From positions 86,793 to 150,792 of the forward strand of contig NZ_WUEY01000016.1 in the NCBI RefSeq assembly GCF_010668395.1: DNA of 64,000 bases, read 5' to 3'. Made by a program: the position numbers and the translations under genes. Within the stretch, counting starts at the first letter, position 1. Every line of letters begins with the position of its first letter. This DNA is from Martinezella lusitana (GTDB lineage: Bacteria > Pseudomonadota > Alphaproteobacteria > Rhizobiales > Rhizobiaceae). This document shows positions 46,987-55,527 of the stretch, piece after piece. The notes beneath the pieces were generated by a model, which saw nothing but the letters and a program-made list of their open reading frames with translations, ran no database searches and had not been told where the DNA came from.

Positions 46987-47598
46987 ATGAGAATCGTGAG
47001 CGGACTTTATGACAGCTATGACGATGCGCGAACGGTCGTGAAGGCCCTGGAAAATGCAGGAATATCTTCAGACCAAATAAGCATTGTGTCCCGCAAGGAT
47101 GGGAAGGAAAAGGTTGAAGGACAGGGCAACGATGCCGCTGAAGGCGCCGGAGCCGGTGCTGGCATCGGCGCTGTTGCGGGTGGAGCAGGCGGCCTTCTGG
47201 CAGGGCTCGGCATGCTCGCGATTCCCGGCGTCGGACCTGTCGTGGCGGCGGGTTGGCTAGCCGCGACCGCTGCAGGTGCTGTTGCAGGTGCCGTTGTCGG
47301 TGGAGCAGCCGGTGGCATCGTAGGTGCGTTGATTGCATCTGGCGTTCCTGAAAAGGATGCTCATATGTATGCGGAGGGCGTGAGGCGTGGAGGGTCTGTC
47401 GTGACGGCAAAGGTGGAAGACGACAAGATCGTTACCGCGCAGACGGTCCTCAACAACTCGCGAGCCGTTGATCTCGAAGACCGGCGGGCGAGATACAGTG
47501 CCGAGGGGTGGTCGCGCTTCGATGAGGCCGCTGAGCCTTACACACCCGATCAAATTGCCGCCGAGCGCGGACGCTACGGTATCGACCCGCGCGCTTGA
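46987..47598 (+). CDS. General stress protein 17M-like, glycine-zipper membrane protein (203 aa)
   Basis: A 203-residue protein. The N-terminal part (VSGLYDSYDDARTVVKALEN, ISSDQISIVSRKD) is the alpha/beta module seen in general stress protein 17M-type proteins. The middle (about residues 45-120) is a long Gly/Ala zipper with GAGAGAGIGAVAGGAGG and GAVAGAVVGGAAGGIVGAL, able to insert in membranes. The C-terminus is hydrophilic with YTPDQIAAERGRYGIDPRA. GAGGA lies 7 bases before the ATG at 46987. A short hairpin follows the gene. Confidence 0.85.
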   Translation: MRIVSGLYDSYDDARTVVKALENAGISSDQISIVSRKDGKEKVEGQGNDAAEGAGAGAGIGAVAGGAGGLLAGLGMLAIPGVGPVVAAGWLAATAAGAVAGAVVGGAAGGIVGALIASGVPEKDAHMYAEGVRRGGSVVTAKVEDDKIVTAQTVLNNSRAVDLEDRRARYSAEGWSRFDEAAEPYTPDQIAAERGRYGIDPRA

Positions 47599-47613
47599 TC
47601 GACTTTGGAGGGG

Positions 47614-47633
47614 CGGCCTACAAGGCCGTTTCT
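47614..47633 (+). terminator. Short terminator-like hairpin
   Basis: CGGCC (47614-47618) and GGCCG (47624-47628) around TACAA, followed by TTTCT, 16 bases after the stop of the stress protein gene. Confidence 0.45.
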
Positions 47634-48008
47634 CTGTTCCGCCAAGCTTCATCGTTAGTTGTCCGCAACCCGTCTTCCCGATGTTGCAGCGACCTGGAGC
47701 GGCAGACGGGAACGGCACAAGGATCTAAGATCTAACTATGCACCGGTGTTCATTTATGTCGCCCTTGATCACCGTGCGCATTCAATTGCATTCACTTGCG
47801 CGACTATCTTTTCATATTTTCTGTAACTAAGCCTCCTAATCGGACGTGATGAAGTGGCTTTCCAAGGGACATCTGCAAGGAATCATGTGTCGCACGTCGC
47901 GTCATGCAAGGACCGCTGCATGGTTACACTGTTTCATAGCGCCTTTTCCGCCTTGGAACCCTCATTGACGGGCGGACATTGAGGTGCATCAGAAGTTTCG
48001 GCCTAACG
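47634..48008. other. Intergenic stretch, nothing recognised
   Basis: About 375 bases between convergent genes. No frame with a ribosome binding site and no repeat was seen. Confidence 0.4.
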
Positions 48009-48422
48009 CTATTCACGCCTTTTGGCAGAAGCAGCTTTAATGGCTGGAACAAGAAGTGGCTTGATTGCCAGCGCCACCAGACCGAAAGGCAGTCTGCGAA
48101 GGTATTGTCCCATCAGGAATGCTCCCAACGAAGCCCCGGATAATTTTAGCCATGGGTAGTCTCCTAACTGGTCGTGAGCAGAAGCGTCCATCCATCGAAC
48201 GCTGCCCAAAGCGATAATCCCGGCCTGTCGTTTGATAATTCGAAAGCGAGCTTGCATGATCGCGATTTCAATCTGGAGTTCCCGCAACTGCAGCTCAAGC
48301 CGTTCCCGAGAAGTGATCTCTTCCAGGGCTCCAAGACCAATGGCGTCCTCCCGGGCAATTGCTGAAGCCTCGGACTCGCTGTTTCCCACGGGATTGGTAT
48401 GCAAGTTGTGGCTCTGAGCCAT
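48009..48422 (-). CDS. Hypothetical protein with coiled coil and membrane segment (137 aa)
   Basis: A 137-residue protein. GGGAG lies 8 bases before the ATG at 48422. The N-terminus is polar, residues 30-60 form a helix with EEITSRERLELQLRELQIEI, and the C-terminal half holds hydrophobic stretches (GASLGAFLMGQYLRRLPFGL, VALAIKPLLVPAIKAA) suggesting membrane association, with a basic end. No family was recognised. It lies downstream of the broken SDR gene on the same strand. Confidence 0.65.
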   Translation of the reverse strand: MAQSHNLHTNPVGNSESEASAIAREDAIGLGALEEITSRERLELQLRELQIEIAIMQARFRIIKRQAGIIALGSVRWMDASAHDQLGDYPWLKLSGASLGAFLMGQYLRRLPFGLVALAIKPLLVPAIKAASAKRRE

Positions 48423-48511
48423 GGTGTACGTCTCCCTTTTGTCCGAATGATCGCCAGGCAATGCTTCCCGCTGCGGTCGCAGGAAAGTTGCCTGAAATGA
48501 TCTCATTTCAG

Positions 48512-49289
48512 CTACCGCAACAATCCCTGCCCGCCATCGACAAATACCGGCGTGCCAGTGATGTGAGCGGCTGCATCGCCAAGCAAGAATTCAATAGTAT
48601 TGGCGACATCAATGGCCGTTCCGGGTTTGCCTTCAGTCATCGGTATGCTGCCTTCCGGCCAGATAACCGGAATCTCTGTTTGCATTTTTATGGCGTATCT
48701 CTGTGCTCGTTCCGATGTTAGTTGCAATCGCGCCGGGACAGACGGCATTGATGCGGATGTGGTGACGGCCGAGCTCCAGTGAGAGCTGTTGGACGATAGC
48801 GATCTGCGCAGCCTTTGTCGCGCTGTAAGCCGTCGCGCCGGGGCTTGTGAACGTTCGTACACCATTAATGGAAGAAACAATGACAATGGCGCCGCCGCCT
48901 GCCTTCTTCAACAAGGGGACTGTTTTGTTCAAGGTCAGATAGGTTCCGCGAAGATTGACACGAATAGTTGTATCCCACTCCTCTGCCTTGATATCGTCAA
49001 TCGGCGCCCAGACGCCGTTAATTCCGGCGTTGGCGACGACGGCCTGAAGGCTGCCAAACTTCTCGGATACGCACCGGATGGCGCGATCGAGATCAGGTTC
49101 GCTGGCGATATCAGCGGGAATACCAATAACTCTACTGCCTGTTCGCTCTAAGCGCTGGCAGGCGCTCGCAATCGCGGAGCGATCGATATCGACAAGAGCG
49201 AGGTCATAACCAGCTTCAACAAGGCGCTGTGCGGTTGCAAGTCCTATTCCGGAAGCCGCCCCGGTTACCAATGCGACGCGCCGTGTCAT
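48512..49289 (-). pseudogene. Short-chain dehydrogenase/reductase, frameshifted near the C-terminus
   Basis: From ATG 49289: ALVTGAASGIGLATAQRL (cofactor site), VVANAGINGVW, VIVSSINGVRTFTS, and YSATKAAQIAIVQQLSLELG with the catalytic Tyr and Lys, up to INAVCPGAIATNIGTS. Near 48690-48715 the frame shifts by one base; the true C-terminus (IPVIWPEGSIPMTEGKPGTA, ending with TGTPVFVDGGQGLL) is read in the other frame and stops at 48512. A 218-residue truncated product could still be made but would lack the final helix and strand. A related fragment lies at 10252-10401. Confidence 0.75.
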
Positions 49290-49372
49290 ACGTCAGCCTT
49301 TGCTAGCGGAGTGGCCATGTTGCAAGACATGATCACCGGCAATCGATGAAAAGAGGTGGTCTGACCACGCGC

Positions 49373-49861
49373 TTAGCGTGTCATGCCCCAAGCGAATCCG
49401 ATGGCGATGGCCGTAACCATTATCGCGATCGGTCGTTCGCGAATCCTTTGCTTGATCTCGCTTAAGAGGCCCCCCTCGTCAGATAAGGAAGAAGTACCGC
49501 CGCGCGAGGTCGCGGCGGGATCGGATCGGAGGATTTGGGTCGCTGCTCCATAAAGCGCCGGAGTGCCGTTCTTCGCCGCATTTTTGTTGAGAAGCTTAAC
49601 GTTCTTCAAGACTTCTCCAGGAGTAGCGATGGGAAGCTTGTCCTCGAAAGTATCCACGTGATGATGCGCCTCGCCTTTTTTCGCTTCCTCAGAGGAGATA
49701 GACATCGACGAGGCAGTCGTATGTGTCGCGGAAACGGGATCGGAAGCTGGAAACGTGTCCCTAAGCCCCTTGTCAAGTTCGCTTTCGGGCGCCTGCTCTC
49801 GCTGCTCCTCGCGTTCGTTCAAGAAGGATTGAACTGCACGGGAATTCTTTTGTTTGGGCAT
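49373..49861 (-). CDS. Stress protein with LDKGLRDTFPASDPVS motif and C-terminal membrane helix (162 aa)
   Basis: A 162-residue protein. The N-terminal part is hydrophilic (FLNEREEQREQAPESELDKG) and contains LDKGLRDTFPASDPVSATHT, shared with the product at 46129-46356. The middle is polar. The C-terminus reads EIKQRIRERPIAIMVTAIAI then GFAWGMTR, a DUF883/ElaB-like single transmembrane anchor with an Arg-Pro entry. It could be an inner-membrane stress protein that tethers something to the membrane. No stress promoter was found upstream. Confidence 0.75.
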   Translation of the reverse strand: MPKQKNSRAVQSFLNEREEQREQAPESELDKGLRDTFPASDPVSATHTTASSMSISSEEAKKGEAHHHVDTFEDKLPIATPGEVLKNVKLLNKNAAKNGTPALYGAATQILRSDPAATSRGGTSSLSDEGGLLSEIKQRIRERPIAIMVTAIAIGFAWGMTR

Positions 49862-49943
49862 GTCTCCGGCTCCATTCGTGCCATCAGATTTTTGATCTTA
49901 ACTGATCTGAATTCATTTAGTGCGCTGTAACTTACTGGCTTGA

Positions 49944-50849
49944 TTATCTACGCGGTTGGCGCGCCGCGACGAGCAAGTCCTCCTCCTCGTCGCGCTGACG
50001 ACCGCCAAGAGCTGCTGCCGCCGATGCGATGAATGCGCCGACCAGCAAAGAGAGAGAACCGACCAGCGCGGTGGTTGCACCTGTCTTTCTTGCCTTGTCT
50101 GCCGCTTCCTTCGCTGTCGACTTGGCGTCATCGATCTGCTTGAGCACAGTATCGACGCGATTTCGGGCATCGGCGTCGGAAAGACCGGTACGGGCGGAAA
50201 TGATCGCCGCGATATAGGACTTGTCTCCGTCCGGAATTTGTCCACTTGCCGCACTTTGCAAAAGAATTCTCGAGATTTCCGCCGCTGCTGCCCGATCGTC
50301 GGATTGAGCACGGTCGGAGACCTTGGTGGGCCGGAGCAGGGCGTCAGTAAAATAGGCGGTCGAATCCGCGCTGGTCGCTGGTGTTGCAGAAGCGGCCAGG
50401 CTACCTGCGGTCTCGGCGACCTGTCCCACCGCATTGAGCGATGCGCCGGCCAGTGAAGTCAGCGAAGAGGCGAGAAATCCCGCGACGAATACAGTTGCCA
50501 ACGCCCAGCTGAGAAATCCGTGCGCTGTGTCGCGAAAGAAAACCTCATCCGAATGGACTTCAACCCATTTCGTGCGAAGGCGGCCAGTCAGGTAGCCGCC
50601 GATTGCCGACGACAGCCATTGAACCACCACCAGCCAGATGGCGGCCGTGACGCCAATGGTGGTCGCTGAGCTGCTTTGGCCAGACCAAGGAGATACCATC
50701 GTCAGGCCGACGCCAGACCCGAGGAGCAACAGAATGAGGGTAATGCCGGTTGCGGCGAGGCCGCCACCGATAATCGGCCCCCAGACAATGGCGGGTTTGG
50801 ACGACTCCACCGCAAGCGCTTCTGCGGGCACGTCTTCGATAGAGGACAT
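49944..50849 (-). CDS. Multi-pass membrane protein, uncharacterised (301 aa)
   Basis: A 301-residue membrane protein. Segments near 22-50 (GPIIGGGLAATGITLILLLL), 65-90, 110-135 and 265-290 are hydrophobic and Gly/Ala-rich; a hydrophilic region (about 160-250) carries SDDRAAAAEISRILLQSAAS and a helical DARNRVDTVLKQIDDAKSTA. Similar proteins are common in rhizobia without known function (recalled, not checked). AGGAGG lies just before its ATG and overlaps the end of the upstream 25-residue gene, so the two are coupled under the promoter at 50973-50997. Confidence 0.75.
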   Translation of the reverse strand: MSSIEDVPAEALAVESSKPAIVWGPIIGGGLAATGITLILLLLGSGVGLTMVSPWSGQSSSATTIGVTAAIWLVVVQWLSSAIGGYLTGRLRTKWVEVHSDEVFFRDTAHGFLSWALATVFVAGFLASSLTSLAGASLNAVGQVAETAGSLAASATPATSADSTAYFTDALLRPTKVSDRAQSDDRAAAAEISRILLQSAASGQIPDGDKSYIAAIISARTGLSDADARNRVDTVLKQIDDAKSTAKEAADKARKTGATTALVGSLSLLVGAFIASAAAALGGRQRDEEEDLLVAARQPRR

Positions 50850-50858
50850 TAACTCCTC

Positions 50859-50936
50859 CTATCGCGTGAAGAGAACGAGAAGAATGACGATCGGCAGGGG
50901 AATGCCGAGAAGCCAAAGCAGAATACCTCGACCCAT
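50859..50936 (-). CDS. 25-residue hydrophobic micro-protein
   Basis: A 26-codon frame from ATG 50936 to TAG 50859. GGAGG lies 8 bases before the ATG, and a stress promoter lies 37 bases upstream. The product starts MGRGILLWLLGIPLP and ends with a hydrophobic stretch and Thr-Arg, so it should be a single membrane helix. It is the first gene of a transcript with the 301-residue membrane protein, whose ribosome binding site begins at its stop. Similar very short membrane peptides (M-x-R-G-I-L-L-W-L-L-G-I-P) are known from rhizobia, from memory. Confidence 0.7.
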   Translation of the reverse strand: MGRGILLWLLGIPLPIVILLVLFTR

Positions 50937-50972
50937 TTGAATATCCTCCAGGCGTGAACTCACGCCAATTGC

Positions 50973-50997
50973 AACGGCGAGCGAGGGAATTTGTTCC
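50973..50997 (-). promoter_or_regulatory. EcfG/RpoE2-type promoter for the micro-protein and membrane protein genes
   Basis: Minus strand GGAAC, 18 bases ending in CCG, then TT (CGTT). It lies 37 bases before the ATG at 50936. Confidence 0.8.
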
Positions 50998-51437
50998 AGC
51001 ATGGGCGGTACTTTGCGTTGCTTGCCAACGCGGATCTTGTGGTGGTTTCGCCCGGCAAAATCAAACCATCAGACGGTCGCTCTTTCAAAAGCTCCAATTG
51101 TGGTAATCGAGGCAGCCTTCCCGCTTCGATCCATAGCGAAAATGACAAACGCGGAAAAGGTGGCGGCACAGGATTTGGTATTCGCTCTGAAGCCCAAATC
51201 TTTTGCTTTCTGGACCCGCTGACACTGCGGGAATTTCGCAGAGCGGGTGCCGATGAAACGGCCGAACAGCCGGTCGAGCTGTGACAGCTTGTGTTGTGTT
51301 AGCCGATCCTCTCTCGATTTATATTTCCGGCGCCACAGCTGCCGTCGCTGGCGGCAAGCCACTGCTATAAGGGTGCGCGTTCGGGCTTATCGCGGTAGGT
51401 TAAATGGGGCATTTTTTGCCTGAGAGACTGAGCGCTC
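50998..51437. other. Intergenic stretch between divergent stress promoters
   Basis: About 440 bases. Open frames on both strands have no ribosome binding site or recognised motif. Confidence 0.4.
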
Positions 51438-51462
51438 GGAACAAATCGCCTTTGGCAAAGTT
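51438..51462 (+). promoter_or_regulatory. EcfG/RpoE2-type promoter for the response regulator gene
   Basis: GGAAC, 18 bases ending in AAG, then TT (AGTT). It lies 52 bases before the ATG at 51514. Confidence 0.75.
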
Positions 51463-51513
51463 GATGTTGCAAAGACAGCGCAAAGGTCTTTTTCAGCGAC
51501 ATTAGGTGGCACT

Positions 51514-51888
51514 ATGAAAGTATTAATCGTTGAGGACGAAGCTTTAATTGCATTGCATCTCAAGACGATCGCGACCGACGCAGGCTTTGTGGCGCTGGGA
51601 CCCGCGACGACAATGGAGCAAGCGCTCGCTTATGGTCCCCAAGCCGATATCGCTTTGATCGACGTCGGTCTTGCTGACGGAAAAAGCGGTTTGCAGCTCG
51701 CCCGCCGCCTGATTGATCGGTATCATACGACGATCATCTTTGTTACTGGCGCTCCAGAAGCGTTGCGAAATGGTCTATCAGGTGTATTCGCGATAATAGC
51801 AAAGCCGTTTGTCGATGAGAATATAGTCGATCTGTTGCGATCCGCGAACGCTACTCGTCTCGCAGGTGGCCGTACAGTCGTGGAATGA
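51514..51888 (+). CDS. Single-domain response regulator (124 aa)
   Basis: A stand-alone receiver domain: LIVEDEALIALHLKTIA (acidic pocket), Asp50 in IALIDVGLADGKSG, Thr in TIIFVTGAPEAL and Lys in FAIIAKPFVDE. There is no output domain. Single-domain regulators with a nearby stress promoter take part in phosphorelays to PhyR in some alphaproteobacteria, but this one lacks the P-F-x-F-A-T-G-Y signature of that subgroup, so its partner is unknown. The REC-HWE and hybrid kinases at 20.7-26.7 kb are candidates by proximity only. Confidence 0.88.
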   Translation: MKVLIVEDEALIALHLKTIATDAGFVALGPATTMEQALAYGPQADIALIDVGLADGKSGLQLARRLIDRYHTTIIFVTGAPEALRNGLSGVFAIIAKPFVDENIVDLLRSANATRLAGGRTVVE

Positions 51889-52529
51889 AAAATTGCCTAC
51901 TTTGATTAAAGTTGCGATATCATATACAGCCGTTGCTGCTTTCCGCCGTTCGGGATGAAGGCTCCGGATGTCGGTCCATGGATCAATTTCTCCGTTCTCG
52001 ATATACCCAAAGGCAAAGACCTGCTGTCCCGTTATGAAGGTCAGGGCCCGCGCCATCACCTTCGCAGACAAGGTCATCGACCTGTAGGCCGGCTCCACGC
52101 CCGCCGACCTCTATCTCAATGACGGGGCGACCGGTGGTACGTTCATCTCGGCAGACCTGGTGGTGTATCTCCGCCCCATGGTCGGCAATCAACGTATCAA
52201 AGACGGACCGCAGTTCGAACGCTGACCTCATGCCGGCGACGTAGAGAAGTGTAATTGCCGATGACCAGGGTACATGTGTGACTTTTGGTAGACGATATGA
52301 AAGAATTCGGTCAAGCTCACTTCGGCCCATTGCAGGGGCAAAGTGCCTGTCGATAAAACGACCGTCACAAGATCCACGGATCGATGATTTCAAAAGTGGC
52401 TTGTTGGTGGAGAAAGGCGTTAAAGCCAGGCGGCAGATTTCCGGCTCAAAATGCGGCAGCCTACGCGTAGCTATCGCAATGGGCCTAAATTACCAAACGA
52501 GCGGCACAACCATTTTCCCGTTCGAGTGC
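51889..52529. other. Intergenic stretch, nothing recognised
   Basis: About 640 bases. Minus-strand frames at 51900-52390 have some coding-like composition but are split between frames and match no family known to me. Confidence 0.35.
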
Positions 52530-52610
52530 TTACCGTGTACGGGGGGCGGCCTGCGCGGAGGAGCCGAGAGCAAAGGAGCAACTTGCAACAATCATCGCGG
52601 TTTTGTTCAT
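52530..52610 (-). pseudogene. Truncated secreted protein gene with strong ribosome binding site
   Basis: ATG 52610 is preceded by AAGGAGG with 7 bases spacing. The frame gives a clear signal peptide (MNKTAMIVASCSFALGSS, then AQAAP) but stops at TAA 52530 after 26 codons. No continuation was recognised in the other frames. Either a premature stop truncated a secreted protein or this is a very short exported peptide. Confidence 0.4.
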
Positions 52611-52816
52611 GGCGATACCTCCTTGATTGAGCGAAGGACAATGCCGAGTCGCTTAGTTCGTTCATCGCGCGAATCGAGAAACTTGAGTCACAGATAGGCC
52701 GATGGCTTGGGAACGCCCGAAGCGGGGGCTTCGCGAAAGCGAGCTTTCATCAATGCATCTGCCGCAGACCAACGCACCGTTCGCCCACAAACCATCGTCA
52801 TGGCAGGCCACGAGCC

Positions 52817-54688
52817 TTACTGCAGTTTACGTGAATATTTTACGAGTCGTGTCAGCACATTCCGTCTCCTGCCGTATGGTGCGAGATCGACGTCACTTAC
52901 CAGCCTCGCTCCGCCTTCACGCTTCTCAAGTGTGATCTTCCGGCTGTGAAATACCTCCAGTTCGGCGCGGTGAGCCACGCTTACAATGGTAGCGTCGGGT
53001 AGCTCCTCGATGAGCATTTCCATGATCTTGTCCTGGGTCTTCTCGTCGAGCGCGGAAGTCGCCTCATCCAGCACGATGATATCGGAGTCGTTGAGCAGCA
53101 GGCGTGCGAACGCCAGTCGCTGCTTCTCGCCGCCGGACAATGTGTGGTCCCACGGGGCTTCGTCGTCGATTTTATCAGTGAGATGAGCCAAGCCGACCTT
53201 CTCGAGAGCGGCTTTAATGTCTTCCACCGTGCGGCTGTCAGCTGGCTGAGGATATGCGACGGCACGTCGGAGTGTCCCCGAGGGAATGTACGGCCGCTGG
53301 GGGAGCATGAACAACTGCCTGTCAGCGTGAAAATTGACGCTTCCGCTGCCCCACGGCCATAAGCCGGCGATGGCCCGCACCAGGGTGCTCTTACCCGACC
53401 CGGATTCACCAGCGACCAGAACACGCTCACCTGGACCGACCTCGACCTGTGTCTCCTTGACGACAGCGGTGCCGTCACCGAGAGAAACCGAGACGTCGTT
53501 CAAACTGAGCATTGCCTCACCTTCTGTTTCGCCGCGCTTGATCCGATCAAGCGAGTCACTTTGTTCCGCGCGTTCCAATCCGTCGAGCGACATCATGAGA
53601 GAAGCAACGCGCCGTGCGCACGCGTTCCAGTCGGCGAGACGGGGATAGTTGTCGACCAGCCACCCAAACGCGCTTTGGACGATAGTGAAGGCGGATGCTG
53701 CCTGCATCACCTGCCCAAGCGACATGCTGCCGTCGAGAAACTTGGAAGCGCAGAGCAGCACCGGGACAACAGGCGCGATCAGCATCGATCCATGCGAAAC
53801 AAGCGTAGTTCGCATGTACTGATGCGCGAGCCGCCGCCACTGTTGGCGGACATTGGCGAACGTCTTGTCCAGGTCGTTTCGTTCCTCCTCCTCGCCGCCG
53901 AGGAGGGCGATGCTCTCGCCGTTTTCGCGCACTCGGGTCAGGGTGTAGCGAAACTCGGCCTCGACCTGATTCTTCGCTTCGGAAACTCGGACGAATCTCC
54001 TGCCGATGAATGTTATCGAACCTGAGGTTACAACCGCATAAATGACGGCCGTTACGACGAGGAAGCCTGGTATGGTGATGACCGTTCCTCCGATGGGCAG
54101 GCTCATAGCCCCGCCGATGGTCCACAGGACGACGATAAAAGTGGACGCCGACACGAACGCCGCGATTACGCCGGCGACAAAGTCGACCGGAGACTCGGTC
54201 GCGATGCGCATATCTTCCGAGAGTCGCGCTTCTGGATTTTGGTGATCTCCACTTATGAGATTGAGCTGATAGTAGCGGCCGTTCGCCAGCCAGCGAGCGA
54301 TCAATGCCTTCGTCAGCCAAGAGCGCCAGCGCCGCTGAATCAGCATGCGCACGTGGACCTGGACGGTGACGACCGCGACGCTTCCAAGGACGAGCGGCGG
54401 AAACACCGCGCCAAGAAAGTAGACTGTCGACGCATTGCGCTGCTCGATGGCGTCGAAGAGACCGCGGTTCCAGACATTGATGCCGTACTGGAAGCTGACA
54501 TTGATTGCGATCAAGAGGAACAATCCGATCGACGACGGCCAGGCAGATCGGTCGCCGTCCCATCCCCAATATCCGCGACCGCTCACCCAGAAGCGCTTCA
54601 GCAGATAGGCTTTGCGCGCCTCTTCCGTCTGCTCAGGCGTCAAGGCGCCTTTGGTGTCTGCCGTTTCAATTGTCGGTGGGGTTTCCAA
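52817..54688 (-). CDS. ABC transporter, SbmA/BacA-like permease fused to ATPase
   Basis: A 623-residue inner-membrane ABC exporter half of the YddA/SbmA-BacA-like class. The membrane domain (about 1-370) has a long soluble N-terminus with KRFWVSGRGYWGWDGDRSAW, and RWRSWLTKALIARWLANGRY, YQLNLISGDHQNPEARLSED (the N-P-E-x-R/D-x-R-I-x-E-D-x-R motif of ABC_membrane_2). The ATPase has Walker A VAGESGSGKSTLVRAIAGLW, signature LSGGEKQRLAFARLLL and Walker B DIIVLDEATSALDE. In rhizobia BacA-related transporters influence peptide uptake and very-long-chain lipid modification; this paralogue's substrate is unknown. It functions as a homodimer. No stress promoter was found in front. Confidence 0.92.
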   Translation of the reverse strand: METPPTIETADTKGALTPEQTEEARKAYLLKRFWVSGRGYWGWDGDRSAWPSSIGLFLLIAINVSFQYGINVWNRGLFDAIEQRNASTVYFLGAVFPPLVLGSVAVVTVQVHVRMLIQRRWRSWLTKALIARWLANGRYYQLNLISGDHQNPEARLSEDMRIATESPVDFVAGVIAAFVSASTFIVVLWTIGGAMSLPIGGTVITIPGFLVVTAVIYAVVTSGSITFIGRRFVRVSEAKNQVEAEFRYTLTRVRENGESIALLGGEEEERNDLDKTFANVRQQWRRLAHQYMRTTLVSHGSMLIAPVVPVLLCASKFLDGSMSLGQVMQAASAFTIVQSAFGWLVDNYPRLADWNACARRVASLMMSLDGLERAEQSDSLDRIKRGETEGEAMLSLNDVSVSLGDGTAVVKETQVEVGPGERVLVAGESGSGKSTLVRAIAGLWPWGSGSVNFHADRQLFMLPQRPYIPSGTLRRAVAYPQPADSRTVEDIKAALEKVGLAHLTDKIDDEAPWDHTLSGGEKQRLAFARLLLNDSDIIVLDEATSALDEKTQDKIMEMLIEELPDATIVSVAHRAELEVFHSRKITLEKREGGARLVSDVDLAPYGRRRNVLTRLVKYSRKLQ

Positions 54689-55097
54689 CCTAGAACCTTT
54701 CCATTTCTTCGACTTTAATTCTTAGAGTCTCGCGATCGCCCTATCAGCGTTACAAACACCGACATCCCGCTGTCGCAAAGTTTGGAACGGTCGGTCGCAT
54801 CTCTGAAAACAGAGGCTATACGATAATGAAAGCCAAGAGGCTGGCAGATCGGGAGGCTCGCCGCGACGATCAAATGCCTCGCGAGAACAGGGATAGCGCC
54901 AAAACAATTGCTCGATGCGGTGCGCGGCGAGCAGCTGGCTGTGACAAAGAAGGCGCTCGCTTAAGCTGCGTTCTGAGCGGTCATTTTTGCGGCGGAAGAA
55001 GAAACTGGCGATGTGACGGACCTGCACGAATTGGCGATGAGAGCGCGTGATCAAAACGACGGGCGCCGATGACAGGGCGCCTGGATCTAGTTAAGGC
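54689..55097. other. Intergenic stretch, nothing recognised
   Basis: About 400 bases. A 74-codon plus-strand frame at 54826-55050 has an Arg-rich product but no ribosome binding site or family match. Confidence 0.4.
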
Positions 55098-55131
55098 GAA
55101 AAAAGCCCAGCATTGCCGGATGTTCGGCTCA
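55098..55131 (-). terminator. Terminator-like hairpin at the end of the PRC-barrel gene
   Basis: On the minus strand, GAGCC and GGGCT arms with an imperfect interior are followed by six T (complement of the A-run at 55099-55104). It overlaps the stop codon region of the gene at 55129-55425. Confidence 0.4.
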
Positions 55132-55425
55132 ATCGCGGTGCTCAGGTATGTGCTTCAACTGGTCTTTTGTCCAGCTGGTGACCGCGTGCACGTATCCGCC
55201 TTCATCGCGTATGACGTTGAGATCGCCAATTGAGACTGCGACAGGCTTGGCGCCTCCTTCGAGAAAGCCGCCGACGTCGATGACGACGGTTGCGGCCATG
55301 CCGCTGCCATGAACATGGTCAATCTTGCCGACTTTACGGTCGTCGACGCCATAGACAGCCGCACCTTCGAGATTGCCCGCATTGAGCTGATGCGGGCTTA
55401 AACGAACATGATTGGAATAATCCAT
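55129..55425 (-). CDS. PRC-barrel domain protein (98 aa), paralogue
   Basis: A 98-residue PRC-barrel protein, paralogous over its full length to the product at 1277-1573. Shared features are MDYSNHVRLSPHQL, LEGAAVYGVDDRKVGKIDHV, VVIDVGGFLEGGAKPVAVSI and the end HAVTSWTKDQLKHIPEHRD. GGAGG lies 7 bases before the ATG. The two copies near the two ends of the stress-gene region are in opposite orientation. The promoter at 55454-55478 lies 29 bases upstream. Confidence 0.9.
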   Translation of the reverse strand: MDYSNHVRLSPHQLNAGNLEGAAVYGVDDRKVGKIDHVHGSGMAATVVIDVGGFLEGGAKPVAVSIGDLNVIRDEGGYVHAVTSWTKDQLKHIPEHRD

Positions 55426-55453
55426 GATTTCTCCTCCGTTTAACTGCGAAGGA

Positions 55454-55478
55454 AACCGCGATAGCCGCAGGTCGTTCC
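55454..55478 (-). promoter_or_regulatory. EcfG/RpoE2-type promoter for the second 98-aa PRC-barrel gene
   Basis: Minus strand GGAAC, 18 bases ending in GCGG, then TT (GGTTT). It lies 29 bases before the ATG at 55425. Confidence 0.75.
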
Positions 55479-55488
55479 AACGCTATGC

Positions 55489-55518
55489 AGAAGGCAGGCG
55501 GCTATGCAGCCGTCTGCC
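55489..55518 (-). terminator. Terminator hairpin after the secreted PRC-barrel gene
   Basis: On the minus strand, GGCAGACGGCT and AGCCGCCTGCC form an 11-base stem with one mismatch around GCAT, followed by TTCT. It separates the gene at 55528-55971 from the promoter of the next gene. Confidence 0.6.
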
Positions 55519-55527
55519 GAATAGCGA

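Noticed and set aside
51778..52393. Minus-strand frames after the response regulator gene
   Set aside because: Overlap with the regulator's 3' end, split frames and no recognised family.
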